Below, one piece after another: positions 38,605-51,591 of a stretch of DNA of 64,000 bases. Source of the stretch: Auanema rhodensis (lineage: Eukaryota > Nematoda > Chromadorea > Rhabditida > Rhabditidae). Each line of letters opens with the position of its first letter. The stretch's first letter is position 1. The stretch is taken from positions 1,798,001 to 1,862,000 of the forward strand of contig OZ059898.1 of the NCBI GenBank assembly GCA_964057225.1, given 5' to 3'. Position numbers and translations under genes: made by a program. The notes below the pieces were generated by a model. That model was not told the origin of the DNA and ran no database searches. It was given only the letters and a program-made list of their open reading frames with translations.

Positions 38605-40008
38605 TTGAGTGTACATGGAAACTCAACATACACTAATGCATCATTTTTCAAACGATCATAACTAATTTTTGTATTAAGCGTTTCTCAATGTAGTATAGTG
38701 CATTCGATGCGGATTTTTAAGCTGCGTCGATCTGTGTTATCAGATTTGCGCTAGCTTAAAAATGCACCGAGATATCAACTGATATAAGTTCACACTTATA
38801 TCCTCGATTTTCACCCTGAAGAATTAATTTTTTTGTTGAATAACATTGTCCATCGTCTTTGTCTTGAAAAAAGGAATCTAAAAACATCTACTTTTTGCCA
38901 AATTATTTTGAAATTTTTCGAAAAAATTTCTGTCAAAATGTTTTTGGAAGCAATGTTGAGTGTACATGGAAACTCAACATACACTAATGCATCATTTTTC
39001 AAACGATCATAACTAATTTTTGTATTAAGCGTTTCTCAATGTAGTATAGTGCATTCGATGCGGATTTTTAAGCTGCGTCGATCTGTGTTATCAGATTTGC
39101 GCTAGCTTAAAAATGCACCGTGATATCAACTGATATAAGTTCACACTTATATCCTCGATTTTCACCCTGAAGAATTAATTTTTTCGTTGAATAACATTGT
39201 CCATCGTCTTTGCCTTGAAAAAAGGAATCTAAAAACATCTACTTTTTGCTAAATTATTTTGAAATTTTTCGAAAAAATTTTTGTCAAAATGTTTTTGGAA
39301 GCAATGTTGAGTGTACATGGAAACTCAACATACACTAATGCATCATTTTTCAAACGATCATAACTAATTTTTGTATTAAGCGTTTCTCAATGTGGTATAG
39401 TGCATTCGATGCGGATTTTTAAGCTGCGTCGATCTGTGTTATCAGATTTGCGCTAGCTTAAAAATGCACCGAGATATCAACTGATATAAGTTCACACTTA
39501 TATCCTCGATTTTCACCCTGAAGAATTAATTTTTTCGTTGAATAACATTGTCCATCGTCTTTGCCTTGAAAAAAGGAATCTAAAAACATCTACTTTTTGC
39601 TAAATTATTTTGAAATTTTCCGAAAAAATTTTTGTCAAAATGTTTTTGGAAGCAATGTTGAGTGTACATGGAAACTCAACATACACTAATGCATCATTTT
39701 TCAAACGATCATAACTAATTTTTGTATTAAGCGTTTCTCAATGTAGTATAGTGCATTCGATGCGGATTTTTAAGCTGCGTCGATCTGTGTTATCAGATTT
39801 GCGCTAGCTTAAAAATGCACCGAGATATCAACTGATATAAGTTCACACTTATATCCTCGATTTTCACCCTGAAGAATTAATTTTTTCGTTGAATAACATT
39901 GTCCATCGTCTTTGCCTTGAAAAAAGGAATCTAAAAACATCTACTTTTTGCTAAATTATTTTGAAATTTTTCGAAAAAATTTTTGTCAAAATGTTTTTGG
40001 AAGCAATG
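38605..40008 (+). repeat. 4-monomer segment, first copy (monomers 111-114)
   Basis: Positions 5-8 of the 10-monomer unit: stop-loss tags at 38811-39002, CCGTG, TGTGGT at 39391 and an untagged monomer. Duplicated immediately downstream. Confidence 0.85.
38811..39002 (-). other. Fortuitous open frame, HOR copy 3 position 5
   Basis: Stop-loss monomer 111, exactly 3510 bp after the one in monomer 101. Not considered a gene. Confidence 0.8.
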
Positions 40009-41412
40009 TTGAGTGTACATGGAAACTCAACATACACTAATGCATCATTTTTCAAACGATCATAACTAATTTTTGTATTAAGCGTTTCTCAATGTAGTAT
40101 AGTGCATTCGATGCGGATTTTTAAGCTGCGTCGATCTGTGTTATCAGATTTGCGCTAGCTTAAAAATGCACCGAGATATCAACTGATATAAGTTCACACT
40201 TATATCCTCGATTTTCACCCTGAAGAATTAATTTTTTTGTTGAATAACATTGTCCATCGTCTTTGTCTTGAAAAAAGGAATCTAAAAACATCTACTTTTT
40301 GCCAAATTATTTTGAAATTTTTCGAAAAAATTTCTGTCAAAATGTTTTTGGAAGCAATGTTGAGTGTACATGGAAACTCAACATACACTAATGCATCATT
40401 TTTCAAACGATCATAACTAATTTTTGTATTAAGCGTTTCTCAATGTAGTATAGTGCATTCGATGCGGATTTTTAAGCTGCGTCGATCTGTGTTATCAGAT
40501 TTGCGCTAGCTTAAAAATGCACCGTGATATCAACTGATATAAGTTCACACTTATATCCTCGATTTTCACCCTGAAGAATTAATTTTTTCGTTGAATAACA
40601 TTGTCCATCGTCTTTGCCTTGAAAAAAGGAATCTAAAAACATCTACTTTTTGCTAAATTATTTTGAAATTTTTCGAAAAAATTTTTGTCAAAATGTTTTT
40701 GGAAGCAATGTTGAGTGTACATGGAAACTCAACATACACTAATGCATCATTTTTCAAACGATCATAACTAATTTTTGTATTAAGCGTTTCTCAATGTGGT
40801 ATAGTGCATTCGATGCGGATTTTTAAGCTGCGTCGATCTGTGTTATCAGATTTGCGCTAGCTTAAAAATGCACCGAGATATCAACTGATATAAGTTCACA
40901 CTTATATCCTCGATTTTCACCCTGAAGAATTAATTTTTTCGTTGAATAACATTGTCCATCGTCTTTGCCTTGAAAAAAGGAATCTAAAAACATCTACTTT
41001 TTGCTAAATTATTTTGAAATTTTCCGAAAAAATTTTTGTCAAAATGTTTTTGGAAGCAATGTTGAGTGTACATGGAAACTCAACATACACTAATGCATCA
41101 TTTTTCAAACGATCATAACTAATTTTTGTATTAAGCGTTTCTCAATGTAGTATAGTGCATTCGATGCGGATTTTTAAGCTGCGTCGATCTGTGTTATCAG
41201 ATTTGCGCTAGCTTAAAAATGCACCGAGATATCAACTGATATAAGTTCACACTTATATCCTCGATTTTCACCCTGAAGAATTAATTTTTTCGTTGAATAA
41301 CATTGTCCATCGTCTTTGCCTTGAAAAAAGGAATCTAAAAACATCTACTTTTTGCTAAATTATTTTGAAATTTTTCGAAAAAATTTTTGTCAAAATGTTT
41401 TTGGAAGCAATG
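40009..41412 (+). repeat. 4-monomer segment, duplicated copy (monomers 115-118)
   Basis: The same four tag states recur exactly 1404 bp later (TGTGGT at 40795). The duplication is in monomer register and explains the change of spacing from 3510 to 4914 bp in this copy of the HOR. Confidence 0.85.
40215..40406 (-). other. Fortuitous open frame, duplicated segment of HOR copy 3
   Basis: Stop-loss monomer 115, 1404 bp after monomer 111, produced by the 4-monomer duplication. Not considered a gene. Confidence 0.8.
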
Positions 41413-42114
41413 TTGAGTGTACATGGAAACTCAACATACACTAATGCATCATTTTTCAAACGATCATAACTAATTTTTGTATTAAGCGTTTCTCAATGTA
41501 GTATAGTGCATTCGATGCGGATTTTTAAGCTGCGTCGATCTGTGTTATCAGATTTGCGCTAGCTTAAAAATGCACCGAGATATCAACTGATATAAGTTCA
41601 CACTTATATCCTCGATTTTCACCCTGAAGAATTAATTTTTTCGTTGAATAACATTGTCCATCGTCTTTGCCTTAAAAAAAGGAATCTAAAAACATCTACT
41701 TTTTGCTAAATTATTTTGAAATTTTTCGAAAAAATTTTTGTCAAAATGTTTTTGGAAGCAATGTTGAGTGTACATGGAAACTCAACATACACTAATGCAT
41801 CATTTTTCAAACGATCATAACTAACTTTTGTATTAAGCGTTTCTCAATGTAGTATAGTGCATTCGATGCGGATTTTTAAGCTGCGTCGATCTGTGTTATC
41901 AGATTTGCGCTAGCTTAAAAATGCACCGAGATATCAACTGATATAAGTTCACACTTATATCCTCGATTTTCACCCTGAAGAATTAATTTTTTCGTTGAAT
42001 AACATTGTCCATCGTCTTTGCCTTGAAAAAAGGAATCTAAAAACATTTACTTTTTGCTAAATTATTTTGAAATTTTTCGAAAAAATTTTTGTCAAAATGT
42101 TTTTGGAAGCAATG

Positions 42115-45100
42115 TTGAGTGTACATGGAAACTCAACATACACTAATGCATCATTTTTCAAACGATCATAACTAATTTTTGTATTAAGCGTTTCTCAATG
42201 TAGTATAGTGCATTCGATGCGGATTTTTAAGCTGCGTCGATCTGTGTTATCAGATTTGCGCTAGCTTAAAAATGCACCGAGATATCAACTGATATAAGTT
42301 CACACTTATATCCTCGATTTTCACCCTGAAGAATTAATTTTTTCGTTGAATAACATTGTCCATCGTCTTTGCCTTGAAAAAAGAAATCTAAAAACATCTA
42401 CTTTTTGCTAAATTATTTTGAAATTTTCCGAAAAAATTTTTGTCAAAATGTTTTTGGAAGCAATGTTGAGTGTACATGGAAACTCAACATACACTAATGC
42501 ATCATTTTTCAAACGATCATAACTAATTTTTGTATTAAGCGTTTCTCAATGTAGTATAGTGCATTCGATGCGGATTTTTAAGCTGCGTCGATCTGTGTTA
42601 TCAGATTTGCGCTAGCTTAAAAATGCACCGAGATATCAACTGATATAAGTTCACACTTATATCCTCGATTTTGACCCTGAAGAATTAATTTTTTCGTTGA
42701 ATAACATTGTCCATCGTCTTTGCCTTGAAAAAAGGAATCTAAAAACATCTACTTTTTGCTAAATTATTTTGAAATTTTTCGAAAAAATTTTTGTCAAAAT
42801 GTTTTTGGAAGCAATGTTGAGTGTACATGGAAACTCAACATACACTAATGCATCATTTTTCAAACGATCATAACTAATTTTTGTATTAAGCGTTTCTCAA
42901 TGTAGTATAGTGCATTCGATGCGGATTTTTAAGCTGCGTCGATCTGTGTTATCAGATTTGCGCTAGCTTAAAAATGCACCGAGATATCAACTGATATAAG
43001 TTCACACTTATATCCTCGATTTTCACCCTGAAGAATTAATTTTTTCGTTGAATAACATTGTCCATCGTCTTTGCCTTGAAAAAAGGAATCTAAAAACATC
43101 TACTTTTTGCTAAATTATTTTGAAATTTTCCGAAAAAATTTTTGTCAAAATGTTTTTGGAAGCAATGTTGAGTGTACATGGAAACTCAACATACACTAAT
43201 GCATCATTTTTCAAACGATCATAACTAATTTTTGTATTAAGCGTTTCTCAATGTAGTATAGTGCATTCGATGCGGATTTTTAAGCTGCGTCGATCTGTGT
43301 TATCAGATTTGCGCTAGCTTAAAAATGCACCGAGATATCAACTGATATAAGTTCACACTTATATCCTCGATTTTGACCCTGAAGAATTAATTTTTTCGTT
43401 GAATAACATTGTCCATCGTCTTTGCCTTGAAAAAAGGAATCTAAAAACATCTACTTTTTGCTAAATTATTTTGAAATTTTTCGAAAAAATTTTTGTCAAA
43501 ATGTTTTTGGAAGCAATGTTGAGTGTACATGGAAACTCAACATACACTAATGCATCATTTTTCAAACGATCATAACTAATTTTTGTATTAAGCGTTTCTC
43601 AATGTAGTATAGTGCATTCGATGCGGATTTTTAAGCTGCGTCGATCTGTGTTATCAGATTTGCGCTAGCTTAAAAATGCACCGAGATATCAACTGATATA
43701 AGTTCACACTTATATCCTCGATTTTCACCCTGAAGAATTAATTTTTTTGTTGAATAACATTGTCCATCGTCTTTGCCTTGAAAAAAGGAATCTAAAAACA
43801 TCTACTTTTTGCTAAATTATTTTGAAATTTTTCGAAAAAATTTTTGTCAAAATGTTTTTGGAAGCAATGTTGAGTGTACATGGAAACTCAACATACACTA
43901 ATGCATCATTTTTCAAACGATCATAACTAATTTTTGTATTAAGCGTTTCTCAATGTAGTATAGTGCATTCGATGCGGATTTTTAAGCTGCGTCGATCTGT
44001 GTTATCAGATTTGCGCTAGCTTAAAAATGCACCGAGATATCAACTGATATAAGTTCACACTTATATCCTCGATTTTCACCCTGAAGAATTAATTTTTTTG
44101 TTGAATAACATTGTCCATCGTCTTTGTCTTGAAAAAAGGAATCTAAAAACATCTACTTTTTGCCAAATTATTTTGAAATTTTTCGAAAAAATTTCTGTCA
44201 AAATGTTTTTGGAAGCAATGTTGAGTGTACATGGAAACTCAACATACACTAATGCATCATTTTTCAAACGATCATAACTAATTTTTGTATTAAGCGTTTC
44301 TCAATGTAGTATAGTGCATTCGATGCGGATTTTTAAGCTGCGTCGATCTGTGTTATCAGATTTGCGCTAGCTTAAAAATGCACCGTGATATCAACTGATA
44401 TAAGTTCACACTTATATCCTCGATTTTCACCCTGAAGAATTAATTTTTTCGTTGAATAACATTGTCCATCGTCTTTGCCTTGAAAAAAGGAATCTAAAAA
44501 CATCTACTTTTTGCTAAATTATTTTGAAATTTTTCGAAAAAATTTTTGTCAAAATGTTTTTGGAAGCAATGTTGAGTGTACATGGAAACTCAACATACAC
44601 TAATGCATCATTTTTCAAACGATCATAACTAATTTTTGTATTAAGCGTTTCTCAATGTAGTATAGTGCATTCGATGCGGATTTTTAAGCTGCGTCGATCT
44701 GTGTTATCAGATTTGCGCTAGCTTAAAAATGCACCGAGATATCAACTGATATAAGTTCACACTTATATCCTCGATTTTCACCCTGAAGAATTAATTTTTT
44801 CGTTGAATAACATTGTCCATCGTCTTTGCCTTGAAAAAAGGAATCTAAAAACATCTACTTTTTGCTAAATTATTTTGAAATTTTCCGAAAAAATTTTTGT
44901 CAAAATGTTTTTGGAAGCAATGTTGAGTGTACATGGAAACTCAACATACACTAATGCATCATTTTTCAAACGATCATAACTAATTTTTGTATTAAGCGTT
45001 TCTCAATGTAGTATAGTGCATTCGATGCGGATTTTTAAGCTGCGTCGATCTGTGTTATCAGATTTGCGCTAGCTTAAAAATGCACCGAGATATCAACTGA

Positions 45101-48081
45101 TATAAGTTCACACTTATATCCTCGATTTTCACCCTGAAGAATTAATTTTTTCGTTGAATAACATTGTCCATCGTCTTTGCCTTGAAAAAAGGAATCTAAA
45201 AACATCTACTTTTTGCTAAATTATTTTGAAATTTTTCGAAAAAATTTTTGTCAAAATGTTTTTGGAAGCAATGTTGAGTGTACATGGAAACTCAACATAC
45301 ACTAATGCATCATTTTTCAAACGATCATAACTAATTTTTGTATTAAGCGTTTCTCAATGTAGTATAGTGCATTCGATGCGGATTTTTAAGCTGCGTCGAT
45401 CTGTGTTATCAGATTTGCGCTAGCTTAAAAATGCACCGAGATATCAACTGATATAAGTTCACACTTATATCCTCGATTTTCACCCTGAAGAATTAATTTT
45501 TTCGTTGAATAACATTGTCCATCGTCTTTGCCTTAAAAAACGAAATCTAAAAACATCTACTTTTTGCTAAATTATTTTGAAATTTTTCGAAAAAATTTTT
45601 GTCAAAATGTTTTTGGAAGCAATGTTGAGTGTACATGGAAACTCAACATACACTAATGCATCATTTTTCAAACGATCATAACTAATTTTTGTATTAAGCG
45701 TTTCTCAATGTAGTATAGTGCATTCGATGCGGATTTTTAAGCTGCGTCGATCTGTGTTATCAGATTTGCGCTAGCTTAAAAATGCACCGTGATATCAACT
45801 GATATAAGTTCACACTTATATCCTCGATTTTCACCCTGAAGAATTAATTTTTTCGTTGAATAACATTGTCCATCGTCTTTGCCTTGAAAAAAGGAATCTA
45901 AAAACATCTACTTTTTGCTAAATTATTTTGAAATTTTTCGAAAAAATTTTTGTCAAAATGTTTTTGGAAGCAATGTTGAGTGTACATGGAAACTCAACAT
46001 ACACTAATGCATCATTTTTCAAACGATCATAACTAATTTTTGTATTAAGCGTTTCTCAATGTAGTATAGTGCATTCGATTCGGATTTTTAAGCTGCGTCG
46101 ATCTGTGTTATCAGATTTGCGCTAGCTTAAAAATGCACCGAGATATCAACTGATATAAGTTCACACTTATATCCTCGATTTTCACCCTGAAGAATTAATT
46201 TTTTCGTTGAATAACATTGTCCATCGTCTTTGCCTTAAAAAACGAAATCTAAAAACATCTACTTTTTGCTAAATTATTTTGAAATTTTTCGAAAAAATTT
46301 TTGTCAAAATGTTTTTGGAAGCAATGTTGAGTGTACATGGAAACTCAACATACACTAATGCATCATTTTTCAAACGATCATAACTAATTTTTGTATTAAG
46401 CGTTTCTCAATGTAGTATAGTGCATTCGATGCGGATTTTTAAGCTGCGTCGATCTGTGTTATCAGATTTGCGCTAGCTTAAAAATGCACCGTGATATCAA
46501 CTGATATAAGTTCACACTTATATCCTCGATTTTCACCCTGAAGAATTAATTTTTTCGTTGAATAACATTGTCCATCGTCTTTGCCTTGAAAAAAGGAATC
46601 TAAAAACATCTACTTTTTGCTAAATTATTTTGAAATTTTTCGAAAAAATTTTTGTCAAAATGTTTTTGGAAGCAATGTTGAGTGTACATGGAAACTCAAC
46701 ATACACTAATGCATCATTTTTCAAACGATCATAACTAATTTTTGTATTAAGCGTTTCTCAATGTAGTATAGTGCATTCGATGCGGATTTTTAAGCTGCGT
46801 CGATCTGTGTTATCAGATTTGCGCTAGCTTAAAAATGCACCGAGATATCAACTGATATAAGTTCACACTTATATCCTCGATTTTCACCCTGAAGAATTAA
46901 TTTTTTCGTTGAATAACATTGTCCATCGTCTTTGCCTTGAAAAAAGGAATCTAAAAACATCTACTTTTTGCTAAATTATTTTGAAATTTTCCGAAAAAAT
47001 TTTTGTCAAAATGTTTTTGGAAGCAATGTTGAGTGTACATGGAAACTCAACATACACTAATGCATCATTTTTCAAACGATCATAACTAATTTTTGTATTA
47101 AGCGTTTCTCAATGTAGTATAGTGCATTCGATGCGGATTTTTAAGCTGCGTCGATCTGTGTTATCAGATTTGCGCTAGCTTAAAAATGCACCGAGATATC
47201 AACTGATATAAGTTCACACTTATATCCTCGATTTTCACCCTGAAGAATTAATTTTTTCGTTGAATAACATTGTCCATCGTCTTTGCCTTGAAAAAAGGAA
47301 TCTAAAAACATCTACTTTTTGCTAAATTATGTTGAAATTTTTCGAAAAAATTTTTGTCAAAATGTTTTTGGAAGCAATGTTGAGTGTACATGGAAACTCA
47401 ACATACACTAATGCATCATTTTTCAAACGATCATAACTAATTTTTGTATTAAGCGTTTCTCAATGTAGTATAGTGCATTCGATGCGGATTTTTAAGCTGC
47501 GTCGATCTGTGTTATCAGATTTGCGCTAGCTTAAAAATGCACCGAGATATCAACTGATATAAGTTCACACTTATATCCTCGATTTTCACCCTGAAGAATT
47601 AATTTTTTCGTTGAATAACATTGTCCATCGTCTTTGCCTTGAAAAAAGGAATCTAAAAACATCTACTTTTTGCTAAATTATTTTGAAATTTTCCGAAAAA
47701 ATTTTTGTCAAAATGTTTTTGGAAGCAATGTTGAGTGTACATGGAAACTCAACATACACTAATGCATCATTTTTCAAACGATCATAACTAATTTTTGTAT
47801 TAAGCGTTTCTCAATGTAGTATAGTGCATTCGATGCGGATTTTTAAGCTGCGTCGATCTGTGTTATCAGATTTGCGCTAGCTTAAAAATGCACCGAGATA
47901 TCAACTGATATAAGTTCACACTTATATCCTCGATTTTCACCCTGAAGAATTAATTTTTTCGTTGAATAACATTGTCCATCGTCTTTGCCTTGAAAAAAGG
48001 AATCTAAAAACATCTACTTTTTGCTAAATTATTTTGAAATTTTTCGAAAAAATTTTTGTCAAAATGTTTTTGGAAGCAATG
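42115..48081 (+). repeat. Monomers 121-137: degraded HOR followed by local dimers
   Basis: 121-124 alternate CC and G208 monomers. 125-129 repeat positions 4-8 of the 10-monomer unit (T230, stop-loss, CCGTG, CC without TGTGGT, untagged). 130 and 132 share CCTTAAAAAACGAAATC, with CCGTG monomers 131 and 133 between and after them; 132 adds a private GATTCGG. 134 and 136 are CC, alternating with 135 (private TTATGTTG) and 137. Several 702-bp dimer duplications are therefore stacked here. Confidence 0.7.
44076..44267 (-). other. Fortuitous open frame, degraded HOR remnant
   Basis: Stop-loss monomer 126, flanked by T230 (125) and CCGTG (127) as in the intact HOR. It is the last occurrence of this type in the window. 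Not considered a gene. Confidence 0.8.
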
Positions 48082-49836
48082 TTGAGTGTACATGGAAACT
48101 CAACATACACTAATGCATCATTTTTCAAACGATCATAACTAATTTTTGTATCAAGCGTTTCTCAATGTAGTATAGTGCATTCGATGCGGATTTTTAAGCT
48201 GCGTCGATCTGTGTTATCAGATTTGCGCTAGCTTAAAAATGCACCGAGATATCAACTGATATAAGTTCACACTTATATCCTCGATTTTCACCCTGAAGAA
48301 TTAATTTTTTCGTTGAATAACATTGTCCATCGTCTTTGCCTTAAAAAAAGGAATCTAAAAACATCTACTTTTTGCTAAATTATTTTGAAATTTTTCGAAA
48401 AAATTTTTGTCAAAATGTTTTTGGAAGCAATGTTGAGTGTACATGGAAACTCAACATACACTAATGCATCATTTTTCAAACGATCATAACTAATTTTTGT
48501 ATTAAGCGTTTCTCAATGTAGTATAGTGCATTCGATGCGGATTTTTAAGCTGCGTCGATCTGTGTTATCAGATTTGCGCTAGCTTAAAAATGCACCGAGA
48601 TATCAACTGATATAAGTTCACACTTATATTCTCGATTTTCACCCTGAAGAAATAATTTTTTCGTTGAATAACATTGTCCATCGTCTTTGCCTTGAAAAAA
48701 GGAATCTAAAAACATCTACTTTTTGCTAAATTATTTTGAAATTTTTCGAAAAAATTTTTGTCAAAATGTTTTTGGAAGCAATGTTGAGTGTACATGGAAA
48801 CTCAACATACACTAATGCATCATTTTTCAAACGATCATAACTAATTTTTGTATTAAGCGTTTCTCAATGTAGTATAGTGCATTCGATGCGGATTTTTAAG
48901 CTGCGTCGATCTGTGTTATCAGATTTGCGCTAGCTTAAAAATGCACCGAGATATCAACTGATATAAGTTCACACTTATATCCTCGATTTTCACCCTGAAG
49001 AATTAATTTTTTCGTTGAATAACATTGTCCATCGTCTTTGCCTTGAAAAAAGGAATCTAAAAACATCTACTTTTTGCTAAATTATTTTGAAATTTTTCGA
49101 AAAAATTTTTGTCAAAATGTTTTTGGAAGCAATGTTGAGTGTACATGGAAACTCAACATACACTAATGCATCATTTTTCAAACGATCATAACTAATTTTT
49201 GTATTAAGCGTTTCTCAATGTAGTATAGTGCATTCGATGCGGATTTGTAAGCTGCGTCGATCTGTGTTATCAGATTTGCGCTAGCTTAAAAATGCACCGA
49301 GATATCAACTGATATAAGTTCACACTTATATCCTCGATTTTCACCCTGAAGAATTAATTTTTTCGTTGAATAACATTGTCCATCGTCTTTGCCTTGAAAA
49401 AATGAATCTAAAAACATCTACTTTTTGCTAAATTATTTTGAAATTTTTCGAAAAAAGTTTTGTCAAAATGTTTTTGGAAGCAATGTTGAGTGTACATGGA
49501 AACTCAACATACACTAATGCATCATTTTTCAAACGATCATAACTAATTTTTGTATTAAGCGTTTCTCAATGTAGTATAGTGCATTCGATGCGGATTTTTA
49601 AGCTGCGTCGATCTGTGTTATCAGATTTGCGCTAGCTTAAAAATGCACCGAGATATCAACTGATATAAGTTCACACTTATATCCTCGATTTTCACCCTGA
49701 AGAATTAATTTTTTCGTTGAATAACATTGTCCATCGTCTTTGCCTTGAAAAAAGGAATCTAAAAACATCTACTTTTTGCTAAATTATTTTGAAATTTTTC
49801 GAAAAAATTTTTGTCAAAATGTTTTTGGAAGCAATG
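48082..49836 (+). repeat. 5-monomer HOR of the right half, copy 1 (monomers 138-142)
   Basis: Tags: GTATCAAG with CCTTAAAAA (138); TATATTCTCG with GAAATAAT (139); untagged (140); GATTTGTAAG at offset 113 with AAAAGTTTTG at 323 (141); untagged (142). Monomer 141 also has a private AAAATGAATC. Unrelated in tags to the 5-monomer unit at 11935-15438. Confidence 0.88.
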
Positions 49837-51591
49837 TTGAGTGTACATGGAAACTCAACATACACTAATGCATCATTTTTCAAACGATCATAACTAATTT
49901 TTGTATCAAGCGTTTCTCAATGTAGTATAGTGCATTCGATGCGGATTTTTAAGCTGCGTCGATCTGTGTTATCAGATTTGCGCTAGCTTAAAAATGCACC
50001 GAGATATCAACTGATATAAGTTCACACTTATATCCTCGATTTTCACCCTGAAGAATTAATTTTTTCGTTGAATAACATTGTCCATCGTCTTTGCCTTAAA
50101 AAAAGGAATCTAAAAACATCTACTTTTTGCTAAATTATTTTGAAATTTTTCGAAAAAATTTTTGTCAAAATGTTTTTGGAAGCAATGTTGAGTGTACATG
50201 GAAACTCAACATACACTAATGCATCATTTTTCAAACGATCATAACTAATTTTTGTATTAAGCGTTTCTCAATGTAGTATAGTGCATTCGATGCGGATTTT
50301 TAAGCTGCGTCGATCTGTGTTATCAGATTTGCGCTAGCTTAAAAATGCACCGAGATATCAACTGATATAAGTTCACACTTATATTCTCGATTTTCACCCT
50401 GAAGAAATAATTTTTTCGTTGAATAACATTGTCCATCGTCTTTGCCTTGAAAAAAGGAATCTAAAAACATCTACTTTTTGCTAAATTATTTTGAAATTTT
50501 TCGAAAAAATTTTTGTCAAAATGTTTTTGGAAGCAATGTTGAGTGTACATGGAAACTCAACATACACTAATGCATCATTTTTCAAACGATCATAACTAAT
50601 TTTTGTATTAAGCGTTTCTCAATGTAGTATAGTGCATTCGATGCGGATTTTTAAGCTGCGTCGATCTGTGTTATCAGATTTGCGCTAGCTTAAAAATGCA
50701 CCGAGATATCAACTGATATAAGTTCACACTTATATCCTCGATTTTCACCCTGAAGAATTAATTTTTTCGTTGAATAACATTGTCCATCGTCTTTGCCTTG
50801 AAAAAAGGAATCTAAAAACATCTACTTTTTGCTAAATTATTTTGAAATTTTTCGAAAAAATTTTTGTCAAAATGTTTTTGGAAGCAATGTTGAGTGTACA
50901 TGGAAACTCAACATACACTAATGCATCATTTTTCAAACGATCATAACTAATTTTTGTATTAAGCGTTTCTCAATGTAGTATAGTGCATTCGATGCGGATT
51001 TGTAAGCTGCGTCGATCTGTGTTATCAGATTTGCGCTAGCTTAAAAATGCACCGAGATATCAACTGATATAAGTTCACACTTATATCCTCGATTTTCACC
51101 CTGAAGAATTAATTTTTTCGTTGAATAACATTGTCCATCGTCTTTGCCTTGAAAAAAGGAATCTAAAAACATCTACTTTTTGCTAAATTATTTTGAAATT
51201 TTTCGAAAAAAGTTTTGTCAAAATGTTTTTGGAAGCAATGTTGAGTGTACATGGAAACTCAACATACACTAATGCATCATTTTTCAAACGATCATAACTA
51301 ATTTTTGTATTAAGCGTTTCTCAATGTAGTATAGTGCATTCGATGCGGATTTTTAAGCTGCGTCGATCTGTGTTATCAGATTTGCGCTAGCTTAAAAATG
51401 CACCGAGATATCAACTGATATAAGTTCACACTTATATCCTCGATTTTCACCCTGAAGAATTAATTTTTTCGTTGAATAACATTGTCCATCGTCTTTGCCT
51501 TGAAAAAAGGAATCTAAAAACATCTACTTTTTGCTAAATTATTTTGAAATTTTTTGAAAAAATTTTTGTCAAAATGTTTTTGGAAGCAATG
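49837..51591 (+). repeat. 5-monomer HOR of the right half, copy 2 (monomers 143-147)
   Basis: The six rare tags of monomers 138, 139 and 141 recur exactly 1755 bp downstream in 143, 144 and 146. Monomer 147 differs from 142 by TT at the palindrome. Monomers 146-147 also serve as the first two positions of the next HOR, so the two units overlap. Confidence 0.88.

Larger units (their letters stand above)
37201..42114 (+). repeat. 10-monomer HOR, copy 3, enlarged to 14 monomers
   Basis: Monomers 107-114 repeat positions 1-8 of the unit. Positions 5-8 (stop-loss, CCGTG, TGTGGT/CC, untagged) then occur a second time as 115-118, after which positions 9-10 follow as 119-120. Monomer 120 has CATTTAC but lacks the TTCTG tag of its counterparts, and has a private T to C at 41825. 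Total length is 4914 bp, that is 3510 plus 1404. Confidence 0.88.

Noticed and set aside
27930-44267. Eight near-identical 63-residue minus-strand open frames as a multicopy gene family
   Set aside because: They start at TTG, cross monomer junctions, have no domain features, and depend on one T to C change that removes a TAG present in other monomers. They are satellite variants, not genes.
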